Shown: positions 25,012 through 38,956, counted from the stretch's first letter. The stretch: DNA of 64,000 nt from Diploscapter coronatus (GCA_964036155.1 OZ038423.1:30581249-30645248); one strand, 5' to 3'. Made by a program: numbers and translations. Notes: generated by a model not told the origin, from the sequence alone.

Positions 25012-26555
25012 GACGAGGCGCGATTGGTATTTTGAAAGTGAGGACGGCTGTTGCGCCAAGATCGTAACATCACCACGCCCCCCAGCGCCATTTATTGCCT
25101 CTCTACTGCTGAATCTATGAGTCTGCCCTCTTTCCATTTCGGGGAATGGCATCCGATCGCATTTCAAGCAAACTATTACCTGGCCTGAGGGAATAGGAGG
25201 AGAAAGGGAAGACTTCAAGGTCAGAAAGGAAGCAGGAGATATTGTTATGGGCGCAGAGATATAGCCCCACCTGCATTTACATGCAAGAAAAAGAAGTGTA
25301 AGCGCAGCCACTACGCGATTTGCAAACGAAGATAACGAACGACGACCCCCCAGAGAAATGCAGCCGATTGCGAAGAGACAAGGGCGAAAATCGACTAATC
25401 TGTGTGAGGCTAAGAAAATATTGAAAATCATCGGCGAAAGGCGTCAAAGAAGATGTCGAGTTTTTGCGAAGAAATTGAAGGGACAGTGCGCTCGCTTATG
25501 AATTGAAGACCACTTGAAAAAGTTTATATTTGTCTTAGAATAGAAAATTAATTTTATGCATCGTCGCTGTGTTCTAGACTTGTAATGGAATTCATAATCT
25601 AAGAAACAAGATGCTTGATTGGAATTCTTGATGAGTAATGCTTTTTCTCATATAGAAAAATAACACGATTTATAACTTGACTTTACATTTCTTCACGTGA
25701 ATTTTGATCAGACCACAGTGGATCAGAAAGGTCGCAATTTTTCTTTTGCTGTCGAAATGTTAGTCATATCGGAGTGATTTCCTGCGGCTTCTAGACACTT
25801 ACAGGCGGCTGCTGAGAGGGGTCGTCGCGTTGACGCTTTTCTGCTGTAATGCAAAGACATTTCAACTTTATGAGACTAGAAGAGAAATGCAACAAAAAAG
25901 CACCAGTGAAATTATTATATATCATATCATAAAGATGCAAATAAATTCGTCGTTGATTATGATTCGAGGACAGGGTATGGTAATTTGATGCATGTCTTTC
26001 CTTCGAGTTTTGGACTTAGAAATATCAAACCTGTTCAACAGGATCGAACAAGATAAACGTAATGTCTACAACAAATAAATAGTAAAGATTTAGATTTTTA
26101 CCGCATTATTGAGGTCAGAGAATCATTCGGGCCAAGTTTCAGCTCATGAGATCGAAGCGACATTCCAATTTCTGCACCTCATATCCAATTGTCCTTTTCT
26201 CACTATGTCTCGTTGCCACTATGCTCATTTTTCATTCATCATATGCCTTTTTCGTTATTTTTATTTTCTTATCATAAATCATTTGAATCCGAATAATTCT
26301 CCTTTTTGAATTAATAATTTACAAAATTTAGATACTTTACAATCTAATCTTGATTTTTTTGGTAATTTGGAAACCACGAAACATTGGGAAATAGCGTGAG
26401 AAAAGAGAACCTATCATCCCCGCACCCTACTCTAACCCTATACTATTTCGCCCATGTCTCGTGCTCCGTAATCTCGTGACTTCCACAGCCATTTTTCGAT
26501 TTCTATCGTGAAATTCGAATAATTGATTGATGACTTTTGCCAGTTTTTGGTCGTT
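25012..26555. other. Intergenic region between divergent genes
   Basis: No exon chain is supported. The minus-strand frame running upstream of the collagen ATG to about 25431 has no family likeness. The region holds the collagen promoter and, at its right end, a hairpin with the GAAATAG core motif. Confidence 0.5.
26386..26453. repeat. Short hairpin with the GAAATAG..GAGAAAAGAG core
   Basis: GGGAAATAGCGTGAGAAAAG at the left and TACTATTTCGCC at the right form the stem base, with CCTATCATCC in between. The same ordered motifs recur in the intronic foldback at 40749-40827. Confidence 0.6.
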
Positions 26556-27463
26556 ATGCTGGGTCATTTCCTCGTGGTCGGCTTCGTGCTCGTTGCGTCT
26601 GCCGTCTTCCTGCCGGCGTTCGCGCTGCTCGCCGTCTTCAACACGTTTCTGCCGACGCTTCCCACCATCGACGAGCCATTCTCGGCGATCGCATTCATTC
26701 CGCAGGTTGGAAAATTCCGAATTCCTTTTTAACTTACACATTCTAAAAAGGGTCACTTTTAAGAAGTTTTTATTACGTTCTAACCTTACATGGTTTTTTA
26801 TTCGAAATATAGCTTCGAGAAAATGATAATGCAGGATGAATTTTTCAGAATTCTTGAAAATGAAATATTTTTTAAATTATAAAAACGTTAAGTGCCCGCT
26901 CATACTTAATTGCAATGCAACTCGCTCGAAATAGCATGAGAAATCAAGGGAGCACCGGAAATGATGCAATCACGCTCTCTTGATTTTCCTTGCTATTTCA
27001 AATGGTTGTAAGTTACGAGTTGCGTTGCAACTAACGTCTGAACGGGTCCTAAGATTGATGAATTTGCAATATTCTACCTCCAGGCCGCTCTCGTGCTGTT
27101 TGGCGCGTTCGTGTCGCTGATGATCTACTCAGATGTCGCGTTCGGAGCCGCCATTGCCTATGCGAACAAGACCGCCGCTTTCTATGAGGCGAGAACGAAT
27201 AGGTGATTTTTTAAAATTAAAATTTTTGTGAAAAATGAATGTTAACGAATCAAGAATCTACTTTAACTCGGCTTAGTTGATAGTTGGCGGATTTTTTGTT
27301 GGAAAATAGTATGACCCAGACATCAAAGGCCCGCTAACCACGCCAACTATCAACTAAGCCCTTTAACTTTTTATTTCATTTTAAAAGCTTTTTGAAATTC
27401 CATTTTTTCGTTTACAGTTCTTCCGACTTCGTGCGAGCGCCATCGCCGGACCTCGAGGAGTGA
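26556..27463 (+). CDS. Small two-TM protein, unrecognised
   Basis: Three exons (26556-26705, 27084-27202, 27418-27463) encode about 104 residues. The ATG lies 16 nt after TTTTGCCAG, a possible trans-splice site. The protein has one long hydrophobic stretch at the start (LVVGFVLVASAVFLPAFALL), a second in exon 2 (ALVLFGAFVSLMIYSDVAFG), and a short acidic tail ending SPDLEE. Codon use is G/C-rich at third positions compared with the surroundings, which supports real coding. I do not recognise a family. Both introns are occupied by foldbacks (26887-27053 and 27270-27360). Confidence 0.65.
26887..27053. repeat. Foldback element in an intron
   Basis: The left arm from GTTAAGTGCCCGCTCATACT through TTGCAATGCAACTCG pairs with CGAGTTGCGTTGCAACTAAC through GGGTCCTAAG on the right. 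A second pairing (GAAATAGCATGAGAAATCAA with TCTTGATTTTCCTTGCTATTTC) extends the stem. Confidence 0.85.
27270..27360. repeat. Foldback element in an intron
   Basis: The arms GGCTTAGTTGATAGTTGGCG and CGCCAACTATCAACTAAGCC are exact complements over 20 nt with a loop of about 50 nt. Confidence 0.9.
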
Positions 27464-27602
27464 AGCGAGGAAGGTGGGCATCGAGACGACGACAACCATT
27501 TGCTGAATTTCAAAACCACCTGCTCAATTCGTTCGACTCGATAACGACGCCACTTCATGCCATTTCAGCTTCATAAAAAAACCGAATTCAATCAGGTATG
27601 TT

Positions 27603-27718
27603 CGGCAATTTGGATAATTCGTTACGTCGTTATTCATAGTTAAGGCTATAGGGTAAGGTAGAGAGATGTTTTCTAATACTATTCGTAGATAGCTAAGGAA
27701 TGATTATCCAAATTGCCG
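27603..27718. repeat. Foldback element, family D
   Basis: CGGCAATTTGGATAAT and ATTATCCAAATTGCCG are exact 16-nt complements. The inside reads GATAATTCGTTACGTCGTTA then CATAGTTAAGGCTATAGGG, which matches the reverse complement of the element at 61369-61490. Confidence 0.85.
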
Positions 27719-27932
27719 TATTTTCTATTTTTCAAAACGATACTGAAAAGCAGTGAGTTTCTGAATGAAACTGACAAAAACGTGCAATTCTCGTCTTTTC
27801 TTCTAGATTCTTTTCACAGACTCAAAATTCTGATTTAAAACGGAGTTTTTTCCTGAAACATTTTCAATTTTCATGTCGATTTATGAAGGCATTTCATTGG
27901 GTTTTAGGCATTTTGCATTTTTAAAATGCTAT

Positions 27933-28019
27933 CAGACCTAGGGAAGACTTTCTCCAGACGAAAAAAAACTATGGGGGTAGGTCGCAAGGGCCTTCTGACG
28001 ATCGTCTTCCCTAGGTCTG
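27933..28019. repeat. Foldback element, family B
   Basis: The ends CAGACCTAGGGAAGAC and GTCTTCCCTAGGTCTG are exact complements. The inside contains GGTAGGTCGCAAGG and CTTCTGACGATCGTC, shared with copies at 48721-48911 and 58098-58264. Confidence 0.9.
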
Positions 28020-30687
28020 AAAGTTATTCAATAATTTAAATTCACGAAAATTCGATGTTCATTCTTTGTCAACTTTTGGATAAATTATCAGAAATTTTCT
28101 TAAATTGTCGAATTCAAGTTTATTGAAAAAAAAATACAAATATATTGGACAATTTTGAACATTTGATCAACCTGAAAATTTAAACGCTATTCGCTTTTTT
28201 CTGCCTTATTTTGATATAAAAACCTTAGTGTTTCGTGCGGGTCGGTCAAGTAGAAAATAGTTCGACAAAATTTGCACAATCCGCTCTCTCTCTCTCTGCA
28301 AAACAGGTCGAGCAATTTGCTACCAGACAATTATCTGGATGAATCATTTGAACGAATCTCAAAGAACGTTGAAATCGAATGACATCAGCTGTTTATGCAA
28401 TATTAGTATAAATTGAAAATCACGTACAATTTGTGAACACGATATACATGAAACATGTAAGCCTTGCCATTTTTCTTTATTCGTCATTTTTTCTGTGGCG
28501 AATTCTCGGGAAACACGAAGTTTCCCTGTTTTCATCGAAAGGTGACGTCTCGAATGATAGGTGAATGACTCCGATGGCTCGACGAAAAGTGAAAATTCGA
28601 CATCCAATTCGGCGTCATCAACACTCGTCTATTCGCCACTATCTACTTGCCAAGGCTGACTGATTTCGAATAAATATTTCATCCGATTTTCATTCTTGCA
28701 CTCTCAGGCCAAATTCCCACATTTTCATAAATTATTCGCCGACGCTTTTGTGGCCGAGAAACACTCACACAAAAAATAAACGAGACTTCCTCCGCTGCGC
28801 TCAGATAACCCGACAAATATGATGTGGGTCAAATTATCCGCACTCGATTCAAATTGCTCGGTTCCGGGTCTCCGTCTGCTCGACTCGCAATCCTTCACCC
28901 ATCGGCGAAACTTCAGAGCCTGAAAAGTGCCTGAGATGAGTCGCGCGCGGTGCGATGTGCCTAGGGCTAGGTTGTTTTCCAACAGCGGTGGGCCTCTCCC
29001 TCGTCTCACCCTCACTCTATCCGGGTCAATCGCAGGTCGTCTAATTCCGGGTTGTCAAGGCACCACAAAGTGGAAGACAACACCGAGTGAATTCAGGCGA
29101 ATTTTCAACAGAAATGCCGGATATTTTCGCTAGAGAAGAAGAAGAAAAACGCCTCAATTTTATCATGCAAAGTGCAAGAACATGTGAATTAATGATGTTT
29201 CAACAAAACTGCTATATGATTTCTAGATATTCAAAGATTTCATTTCTTCCTAGAAAATCTTTGATTATTGTGAGGGACAAATGCCACGCGACAAGTTAAA
29301 AAATGACACGAATAATTCACTCAATTTTGCCTTTATTATTCGATTCGACACTATTAGCATTAACCATAGTTAGAGTGCTGTTTATAAGCGAGACACCTGA
29401 AAACACGGGAATTCACTTCCGCATTGGGATTTTGCAACACGAATAAGGCTAAAATGTTATTGCTTGAGTGAAATCTCATATCTTTTGCAAAAAATCTAGT
29501 GAAATATAGTTCTGGGCCTAAATTATGAATAGTTGATAACGAAATTATCAATTTTCATGTTGCATTTGTGCTTTGGTCAGTTGAATCAATACGTCCCGTG
29601 ACCAATCGAGCGTGCACAGTCATATCCGGACGAGCACCCCCTGGAAAAGGGAACATTGACCCTACCCACCCATTGCTCAGGCCATGATATCATAATTTCG
29701 ACTAGACTACGGAAGCTATGATTTCCTCAACTACTATAGCCAATATTGTCCTAGAAATAGTCAGGCTAAGGATAATTTTTGCCCATTCAATTATGCAAAC
29801 GTGGCTTTTGGAAGCCTTATGGGTGGGCCTGGTAGTTTTTTGGTGTTCTAAAAACGGACCAGGAAACTAATTGGTCAGTTTGAATAGGAAAATTTTAGAA
29901 GAATCAAGGCACTGCACGAACCGTCTGAGCATAATGCACGAGGTCGGCCAATTCAGTTGGTCGTTTTTAGCTCGTCATAAGCCAGTTGATTCTTTTGTGT
30001 AATTTGCACTACCGCGAGCCGTCACATTCATTATTCAATTCTGTTTTCCTCGAAAGAAGCAATGACTAATCCTGTCATACGCAAATCCGAAAGTTCGAAA
30101 GACTAAAGTATTTGATCGACGACACTACTGAAGTGACTAATTGAGTTGCAAAACTTGTCAGACAGATTGTTGGTTGAAAATTAATTAGGTTATTTTGTCT
30201 TGAAAAGTGCAAATCTGGAAATAGAAACTCTTTCACATTTCTGTAGGAAAAATAATTTATTTTAGCATGGATAGACAAGAAATCGGTGAAAACAGGGAAA
30301 ATAATAAATAGAACTTGTAAAGAATAGAATCAATGTGTAACAGTCAACCCGTACCGTTTTCATCTTTGACATAGAATATGGCAAATCGGTTATTTTGCAT
30401 CAAAATGACCATTCTTTGAAAAGGAACTCATCAATAGAAGCGCCACAATTTACAGGCAAATTGCATGAGATCAAGAAACTTCATCAACTTCATAAATTCG
30501 AAAATCTAGATTATCTAGAGAGATTCTATGTAAATTACTAATAAGCAATCACAATTTCAACAAGGAGATCATTTAGAATTTGGTGTTATCGTACGGAAAT
30601 CATCGACTTGAATATCGAGTTTTAGGCATCAGTTTCATGAAAGCATGTGTATCTACCACATAGAAAAATACTAGAATCTGGAAAACT

Positions 30688-31186
30688 TTAGACTCGAAGA
30701 AATTTCGATCGTTGGTGTTGTCGTGGTGGTATGAAGCCGGAGAAGCTATCGTACTGCAGAGTCATACCATTTAGAACTGACATACAGGTGCAAGTCCCTA
30801 AAATTGCCAAATTTTCAAATTCCAAAGGATTTTCGGGCTTACCCAAAACAGTAATCTCCTCTTCGTCGTATTCGCCTTCTTCGGTGTTTTTCGATCGAAT
30901 CAGTCTTTGCAGTTGATCCTCGACTTCATTCGTGTCGATTTCTTTTGGAGACCAACTAAATTTTATATTTTCGTGAAAATTTAAATCCATTTTTAATTTA
31001 CCTATAAAAACTAGCTTCTGGTGTTCTGGAACAGAATTTCTTGCAATGTTCTCCGTCAATGTCTTCGGCTTTGCTCAAAATCGGACCCATAATGACGTGA
31101 TCTCGAAATCGGTCTCGGACTTCGTCTTCTAAAAACTGAAGGTTTATATTTTGTCGTTCAGGTTTCAAATTTGAAACAATCCACAT
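30688..31186 (-). CDS. Hypothetical protein
   Basis: Minus strand. The start MWIVSNLKPERQNINLQ is followed by a charged region with DEVRDRFRDHVIMG. A splice (TAT AG|GTAAAT, acceptor AAATTTAG) leads to SWSPKEIDTNEVEDQLQRL and an acidic patch, EEGEYDEEEI. A second likely intron (GTAAGC...TTTTAG) then leads to a Cys-containing end, GTCTCMSVLNGM, and a basic tail. Because the second intron is divisible by three and open, it may be retained. No family is recognised and no signal peptide is evident; the 5' end may be incomplete. Coding status rests on consistent splice phase only. Confidence 0.4.
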
Positions 31187-32012
31187 ATTTCCCGTATTTT
31201 AGTCAATTTTACTGATTGGTAATCGTGCTATTTTCAAACGCTCGATGACAATACCCCTTGATTTGAAAAATTTTGAATGCATGAACAAAAGTCCATTGTT
31301 TCATTGGATTAGACCGGATAAAAGGGTAAAATCATCTTTGAATGTCAAAATTCGTAATGAAAACGTGTTATATCACATGGATTTTTTTAAACAATGAGGG
31401 TGAGTTGACATGACTCAAATTTCACAGAATTCTTTTTTCTATATCTTTTTAAAAATGTGCGTCACGAGACCAGCGTAAGTGATTTAGACTAGCTCTTGTC
31501 GTGTATAATAAGTGAAAATTCGTTAGGATTTATATTGAGTAATCTAAAATTGAATTTTCCGAGAACTAGAGCCGCGCTTTTTTCAGATTAGCATAGGCGC
31601 CAATTACTTTTTCTCAAATTGAATAGCAATTTTTACGTAAATTTATTTTGACCATTTTTGATTGGATAATAGAGTGGATTAGGTTTTGGTTTGTTTTTGG
31701 TCTGTTAGGGGATATTTTGAAAATTTTCGAGTATGACGTGATACAAAGATCATTCCGGAATGGACAACATTCGGGTTTCCAAGTCTATTGGCGAACTCGA
31801 ACAAAATATGAAAAATCATCATTTTTCGGTGCGCGCGGCCACCTGCCTGATGAATTATGCTAATTTGCAGTGAGTTGGGGGATTCCTATTATTCGGCTCA
31901 GGAGCTAATTAGCGATGTGAATAACTCATTCGTTCAGATCTCGGCGCTTTCAAACACCCACATACTATTCATAGTCGAAGACAATAGAAAAAATTTGCCG
32001 TACGGGAAACAT

Positions 32013-32351
32013 CTACAACTGCTTTAACCGTGGACGTTCCGAACATAAAATGCAATTTGATAAGTTTGGGAGCGCACCGTCATCATAGCAAAATCCTACG
32101 TGGCTGCCCTCTTTGTTCTCGATGTCACCGCTGAGTGATCGTGATTTGAGAAAGCACAGCGACTTAGGCTCGATCCATTCATAGGCTAGACACGAATCAT
32201 CGTCTCGGCATTCTGAGGCGCATCTGAAATGATGTTTCTATTATTATGTCTTCACAGATTGTGAACTCTTACTGAGCATGACTTAGGTGCTTTATCCGTC
32301 GGTAGTTGCTGCCTGCTATGTGCAGTCCTGATTCGGTTTTTATACAGTGCG
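32013..32351 (-). CDS. PAN/apple-domain protein, partial
   Basis: Two minus-strand exons join in phase (32273-32351 then 32013-32223). The product begins CIKTESGLHIAGSNYRRI, continues QCASECRDDDSCLAYEW and CFLKSRSLSGDIENKEG, and closes with GFCYDDG. The Cys spacing, the CxxxC..D..C.A.EW core and the C.LKS motif fit the PAN/apple fold, an extracellular module for protein or sugar binding. An upstream acceptor at 32352 shows the gene continues 5', but I could not find a secure first exon. The exon at 33850-33909 is a candidate, and an open stretch near 32448-32645 has a suggestive ECVEDCTSRNC. The 3' end is also provisional; a donor may follow the domain. Confidence 0.6.
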
Positions 32352-33849
32352 CTGAAAGTCGAAGTTTCGTTCAAACATCATCTCATTATGATGGATGAAT
32401 CTGTTTGATTATTCATTTTGCATTTTTCAACCGACTAATGAGGCAAATTAGTGACGCGTAAAATGTCCTGGTCTCGTAGGATTTTCTATTCTATTTGTGC
32501 AGTTCCGGCTTGTGCAGTCCTCCACACACTCAAGAAAGGAAGCATGGAGTAGTGATTTTGGTTGTTTCTTTAATTGAACGCCGCAAGCATTTGTGGAGTT
32601 TGAATATGTCGCGGGGGTGCTGCTCGGCTCCGAAAAATTAGTCACAAATTAGGAAATAGTCTGGAAGACCGGCGAAAAATAAAACAAAAGAGCAACAACA
32701 ATAAACTGAAAATGCGAGGGTTAAACTCGATTTCATGCTCGATGAAGCTGCACACACAGCGAGTCCGCGCGCCTACACTTTTTAGGTTCAGGTCTTTCTC
32801 TCGTTTTCCCTAAATCCTAGGCTTTCCACGATATTTCCTAAATATTCAGCATCTTTTCCAAGATTTGCGCCCCACTTTTGACTTCTCGATCTTTATTTCC
32901 TTCCCGCTTGATGTCATGCTAATACATGGACTTGACGGCAGGATTTTCGTATTAGAAAATTGCGCTCCTTGCTTATGGTGGTTTTAAATAACTAATAGGC
33001 TGATCGAGTTTTTAATCATCGGATAATCAAAAGCAATTGACCAAAATGTATCATTTGCTAAAAATATACATTGGAAGTTCATCGACCTCGATCTATGCAA
33101 CTCTTCATTTTTGTCATGTAGCTTGATAGTTATCATCGCTTCTGCTAAAGATAAGTTAATGTTTCTGTTTATGCAATTGGCTTTCACATCGCGCCTATTT
33201 ATCTGGGTCCTCATTTTCCAGGCTATTTCCAAATTTTCTATATCTTTTGCCATGAGGAAATTTGCACGCCATCCTTACGGAAATTGATACACGCGAGAGT
33301 CTGCACGCGTTTGATGACGAAATTTCCATTTTTGCTTCCTCTCCGGCACACGTGGAATGACAGATTGTATCATAGTCTTGGATGCCTACTTATTCTTTAG
33401 AGCTCAGGCCCCGCTTCTCGATGTGTTACTAATAAAATTCTTGCAAAAGGCGGGAAATTTTGCGCGAGATTCCTTTTTCTGAGTCATATTTTTCTCGCAC
33501 AAGGAAGTTATATTCCGTATGATCTCAGAGAGCTATATGCTGCAGGTGCTAAACGCCATAAAAATGATCAAAAACGGGGGCTACTTTTTAGTGAGTAATA
33601 CGGCTTAAGAGATTAAACAATAAAGGACTTTTTCCGCAGGGTACGATTTTTTGTGTTTTGGATTTAGCCGAACTCTGTGAAAATTAGTAATTCGTTTATT
33701 TTTGAAAGTATTGAATTTGAAATGAACCAACCTCGACCGTTAGCGAGTGAAATCGTCGAAAATAGAATAATTAATCGGCAAATTATCAAATTCAGCGTCG
33801 AAATTGTAGCGTCGGTTTTGCGTTGATCGTTCCTAGAAGGTGAAATTCG

Positions 33850-33909
33850 GGAGATCGAATGCGGCATCGAAGCGGGTTGATCGTAGGAACTCGTAGAGGG
33901 GATATCCAT
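33850..33909 (-). CDS. Candidate first exon, minus strand
   Basis: Just after a TTTAG acceptor-like site the minus strand opens with MDIPSTSSYDQPASMPHSIS. The frame continues past the listed span into a hydrophobic segment (LNLIICRLIILFSTISLA). This could be a signal-anchor start for the PAN-domain gene downstream, but no complete link was found. The right-hand limit is the ATG; the left-hand limit is arbitrary. Confidence 0.2.
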
Positions 33910-36900
33910 TTTGAAGCACTAAAGTTGAATTTTTAGATTAAAAAATTGAATCAAGCATACAGAACAGTTATAGAATTTACGAAAGGTTAAACTCTTTCAG
34001 GCGAAAATGCTACCCCACTGGAATGTAAAATGTAATTTATTTTCCGTAGATTACGAAGAATCGCGTTTTGCATGACTTAAAAAGGATGATAAACAATTCC
34101 GCCATAAGTTGCACCTTAGGTGAAGAGCCAATAACTACAATAATTTTTGAAATTCTGACGATTCGTTTGAAAGCATTATAATTGGACCAGAATGTGATCT
34201 TAGGAAGCGGAAAAAATGAAACAGGTGAAAAGTGCAGCTAAATTATTCAAATTTGAAAAAGTAAAGAACAAAAGGAATGAGTTGTACAAGCCAATGTGAA
34301 TGAGTATGATCAAGAATGGAAATTTTGCTAAAGTGACTGAAAATCACAAGCAATTACTCATGACATTGAAATAGTAAATAGGAAATTTCACATAATTTGA
34401 AGTTACCGAAAATAGACTAAAAGGAGAGTTTGAAAAGGTGAAGAGCGAACTTTCAAACTTAATTTGTCAACAACAAACATACGAACCTTCGGGTTAGGCA
34501 TGCATCGATGAAAGAGGAGAGACTACGGTAATGCGGTGCATGGGTTAGAATGACAATCAATAGACTTGAAAATTGTTGTACTAAAGATGGAACTAAATTC
34601 GAATAATCAGGATCTTGATCTATTTCTGCAAGTGAAGATAATAGCTGCATAATTAAAAGCTGTTTGATTCTATTTTGGAACGAGAGATCGGACTAATCTT
34701 TCAGCGTAAATTTGGCGATTCCAAAAATATGGCCGAATGATGCGATTGGCCCAATTGACCTCATGCGAGATATCACCCATTCGCACGAATCTTCGAGGCT
34801 TATTTTAGCAAGTCCAAAAATGTGCCATAATTGCAAGAGCTCGATGAAAAATCGAGGTTTTTCTTATCAGAGAACACATTTTTTAAATTTGGCCTTTGAT
34901 TTTGGGTGAACTGAGATTTTGTTGAACAATGTCAGTAGATGCGAAACTAGATTGAGTGAGATGAGCGAAATTGGCATTAGGAAAATAGTTCAGTGAGATC
35001 AAGATGGTAGGATAAAAATTAGGTAAATTAGAAGTTGGATCAATCAAATCTCGGCAATTGGCGCGATTAGTAGACCGCCAGATTAGCGCATTAGTTCCTC
35101 TAACTGAACATAGCATGACCAGGAGGCCTGTGCTACTTTGGAAAGAGGCGGAGTGGGTTCGGAGGGAGAAAAGGAAAAGGGAGGCGGAGAGCCGAAAGAC
35201 GAGGGCAGCACTTCCTTGTGAGGCAATAACCCGAAAAATACTACGGTAGTAGGCAAATATGGATCCACTTTAGCTGTGATTTTTTATTCTTTAAAATTAT
35301 ACAAATTTTAAATTTGCTCATTTTGTAACGCTCCGCTAGAGTTGAATAGAAACCTACGCAGTCTTTTGAAACTAGGTTTCGAAAACGAGATAAGTGGAGA
35401 TGAAAGGGGTTTTACACGGTTTTGTATACGTACTCAATACAAAACTGAATTCCACTCTAAAATGATAACTTTTCAATTTAGATGATCTAAAACACAAGCA
35501 GTTTTTCGACGAAAACTGACCACGCTGCTAGAAGAATTTGTAGCGTCTAATTTTATCGCCTTGAAACATAGACGAGTTTGGCTTATCCCAGGGTTTAGTT
35601 CAATCCGGAGAATTAGGCGATATTTTCGTCATTTTTAATTTATCCGGACAAATTCCCGAATTTCCAAAACATGCATTCAAACTTGGAATACCGAAAATTC
35701 AGACTAGGCAAGGCTAATTTTAGCTTCATTCTTATGCAAATGCATGTTTTCCTTTGGAGCTAAAATAATTGCGCCAAAATTAACGTAGTGAGCTCTTCGA
35801 AAAGTTCCTTGTTTATGGTGCGGAATAACAAATAGTTCTAGTGCGTGGTATTTCGCGCGAAACGCACTAAAAAATCATCAAACATCTTCTCTGATGTATT
35901 TTTGAGAAATTTCCGCTTAATCATTGCAATTTGTAAACGGAAATGTTAGTGATAGGAGTGAACGTCAATGTTGGGTTTTCCCACAGTGAAAAAGTGTGCA
36001 CTTTTCTCATACAGGAACAGGACAAGGGCGATTTGACTAACGTCTAAATTTACCATAAGTTATTCTGAACCTTCCCTTGTCCATGGTAGACTAGGAAGTC
36101 GACGTTGTAAATAATATCCTGAAGGAAGTAGGTAACGCTAGTCAAAAAACCAGAATTTTGCTGTATACATTTTCGAAACAAACTTCCAGGGCCAAATATT
36201 ATCGCCGAGCTGCCTAATCCGGTAGCGCCTATTACATGTATCGCGGAAATGGCCGTGTGAGCAAAGAACTCGGAGAAATGTCAAATCTCACTATCATCAT
36301 TGGGTATTTTTTGTTGCATTTTTGCTTCGAAATGACCTAGACAAATTACGTCTAAATTTCGGATTCATCAGGATATGTGTGTCAGGTTTGAAAGCAAAGT
36401 GTCGTTATTTAGGCGCACATGCATCTTTCAGCATCATTTAGAAGTTTATAATTGCGAAAAGGTGATGTATTCATTCGACAAGAGAAATGATGCGAAATTC
36501 ACCTCTTCACTTAAGGATAAAAACATCATACCTGAAAATTTGACACTAATCCCAATAGTCATATCATCGTTTCACTAGTTTTAATTTGAGAGATACAATT
36601 CAAACTTAACGTATAAAAAAGGAAGTATAAACGAATTTTGTATATGGTGGTGGTGAGCTACTAGAAATTCCAATAAAAATGGTCAGACTAAACTTGGCGA
36701 AAATAGCGCTACAAAATTTTGCGTGGTATTTGGTGACGCAAAATTTGGTATGAAGGAATCGATTTCATGTCTAGGCTTTAAAACGCTGAAACTTACTCAA
36801 AATACTTCCTCCTTATTACCCGAGGAAAAGACTAACCTTTTATCTATCTTGTTCATTTATAACCTTAACGTTCAGCTAATCTGGGATGAGCCTTGAAATT

Positions 36901-38956
36901 CGAAAAGCCTATTCGCACAAAATGAAAATCCTTCGAAAACGCGGCTATTCACAAAGGAGTAAAAATGAAAGTGATGCGGATATTTTCAAGTCCGGCAAAT
37001 TTTTATGTATCTTTTTTCGGTGCGGCAAAACTGGAGTTTCTCGCGCATTTGGCAGCTGAAATGCCAAATTCTTTAACTCCAAGAGAGAAGTCGTCTCGAA
37101 ACGGGAAATGGCCTTTAAATGTTGATCACAAATTGGCGAAACGAACGTTTTCAAAAAAAAACCTAAAGAACTCCCTCACTTGTGGTTTTCCGGATTTTCC
37201 AAATTCCACTTCCACAAATATAAATAATTTTCGCAAAATGTGAACATTTTTCTACAAAAATGCTAGACCTCCAAGGACAAGATATACAATTATATCCGAC
37301 GAGTCTCGAACACCGAAAATACACATTGTCTTTTTGTTCGCAAGTCGAATGCAAATAACTTTTTGGAAGTAAATCTGAAGCCCACTTTTTGTCGGACCGA
37401 CTATATCATCTGCTAACCTTTTCAATAATTCGGTGAAATCTCGTGTTGAACAGTTAAAATTGGGTTTGGCCGTGTTTTCGGCACCAGACAATTTTTTCTT
37501 ATCGTTGAAATAAATGTCTCTTTGAATGTTTGAGGACTCGAAACTTTGAGGGGGAGTTTAGGATGGTGAAAAGAGCAACGCTTAAAGTTTGATGTGGAAC
37601 TCCCAATTTGAACGTCGGCACGCAAAACTAGAACCTTTAAAACACATGTGTCGTAATAATTCGATCAAATTTAAAATCGAGATAGAACAATTTTGAGGTT
37701 AACCGTGCAAAACATGAACAAAATTTCGTTCCCCCTAGAATAGCTAATTAGCATGTATCTCAGATGGCGTATCATAAGCAAAAACACAGACCGAGATTTC
37801 GAATGCAAAAGTTATGAATGAAGTACATCTATTTTAGCTCTGACCATGCAAGCTTATAAAATATTCTATGTGAATGAAAAGTTTCGAAAAGAAAAAATTC
37901 TCACGTAAAATGCCGGAATTTATAGGTCAATTTGCAAAGTTGTATGAAACACGATAGAAGATCATCATTTTTATATCATTTGAAAGTATCAGATAGCGAA
38001 AATTCACGCTAATGCAAACTGAGAGCGTCAAAGACATCGAATTTTCCGACTCAACTGCGTCATTTACTAGCTCAACTTTGCAGAATGTCCATAAAGTGAT
38101 GATCTTGCAATATTTTTAGAAAGCATAAAAATGTACAAGAGGTTATGATTTTTGGATCTACAACGATATCGCGTAATAATTTGATAAATGGCTGAAGGCA
38201 TAACAGTGAAAATATGTTTCGCGAATAAGGTGAGAACCTGTAAATATAGCAAACAAATATAATTGATCATCGTCTTTCGCCAAATTCGCCGCACTTTGTG
38301 ACGTAAAATCGCAAAAGTGCATCGTTGTATCGCTGGGAAATGCTTTGTGATCGACGGAAATTGCTAATTGATGATCTGAACAAATTTTGAGGAATCGGAA
38401 GAAGAGTAGCGTAAAATTCCAAGCTCGACGAGAATAGCAGCACGGAAAACTGAAAGTCGACGTAAAACGCTGTAGCGTAAAAGTGAAGATTACGCTCGTG
38501 ACGCTAATTTTCACGTTTAGCGTAAATCAATGAACGACTGATAATCCAATCACAAATTATGTGGAGTCGACTCTTACGACGTGTTGAAGGATAGGTCAGG
38601 AAAGCCATTTGAGATGGTGGATTTTCAATTTGGCTAGAGGCAGGTCCACTTACGATTTCACTACGATACGCTCATCACTAATGTGGATTGGATTAAATTA
38701 GGCATACGCTTTATCTACTCGCCGTTAAATATAATATGATTGGAGAAAAACAGCTGATGATGGTCTTAACCCAATTTATGAAGAGAAAAATATTTTATGA
38801 CTTGCAGAAACGGGGTCTTGCGAAATTTGTTCGACCACGTGATTTATCAACAGAACAGTTTATAGTAATAAAGAATTGAATTGTTGAACTTTATCGATAA
38901 AAGAGAATAATCTCGGTGTTTTCTGCTCGAAACTGTTTTCGATATGTGCGCAACTT

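Larger units (their letters stand above)
27464..30687. other. Gene-poor stretch with two foldbacks
   Basis: I see no exon chain. It contains foldbacks at 27603-27718 and 27933-28019 (families D and B, see findings) and a short CT run near 28283. The open frames present are short and isolated. Confidence 0.5.

Noticed and set aside
24950..25431. In-frame extension upstream of the collagen ATG
   Set aside because: A TATA box lies within it and collagens start at the hydrophobic N-terminus.
38158..38514. Minus-strand frame of 118 codons
   Set aside because: The composition is biased, and there is no start context, splice support or recognisable motif.
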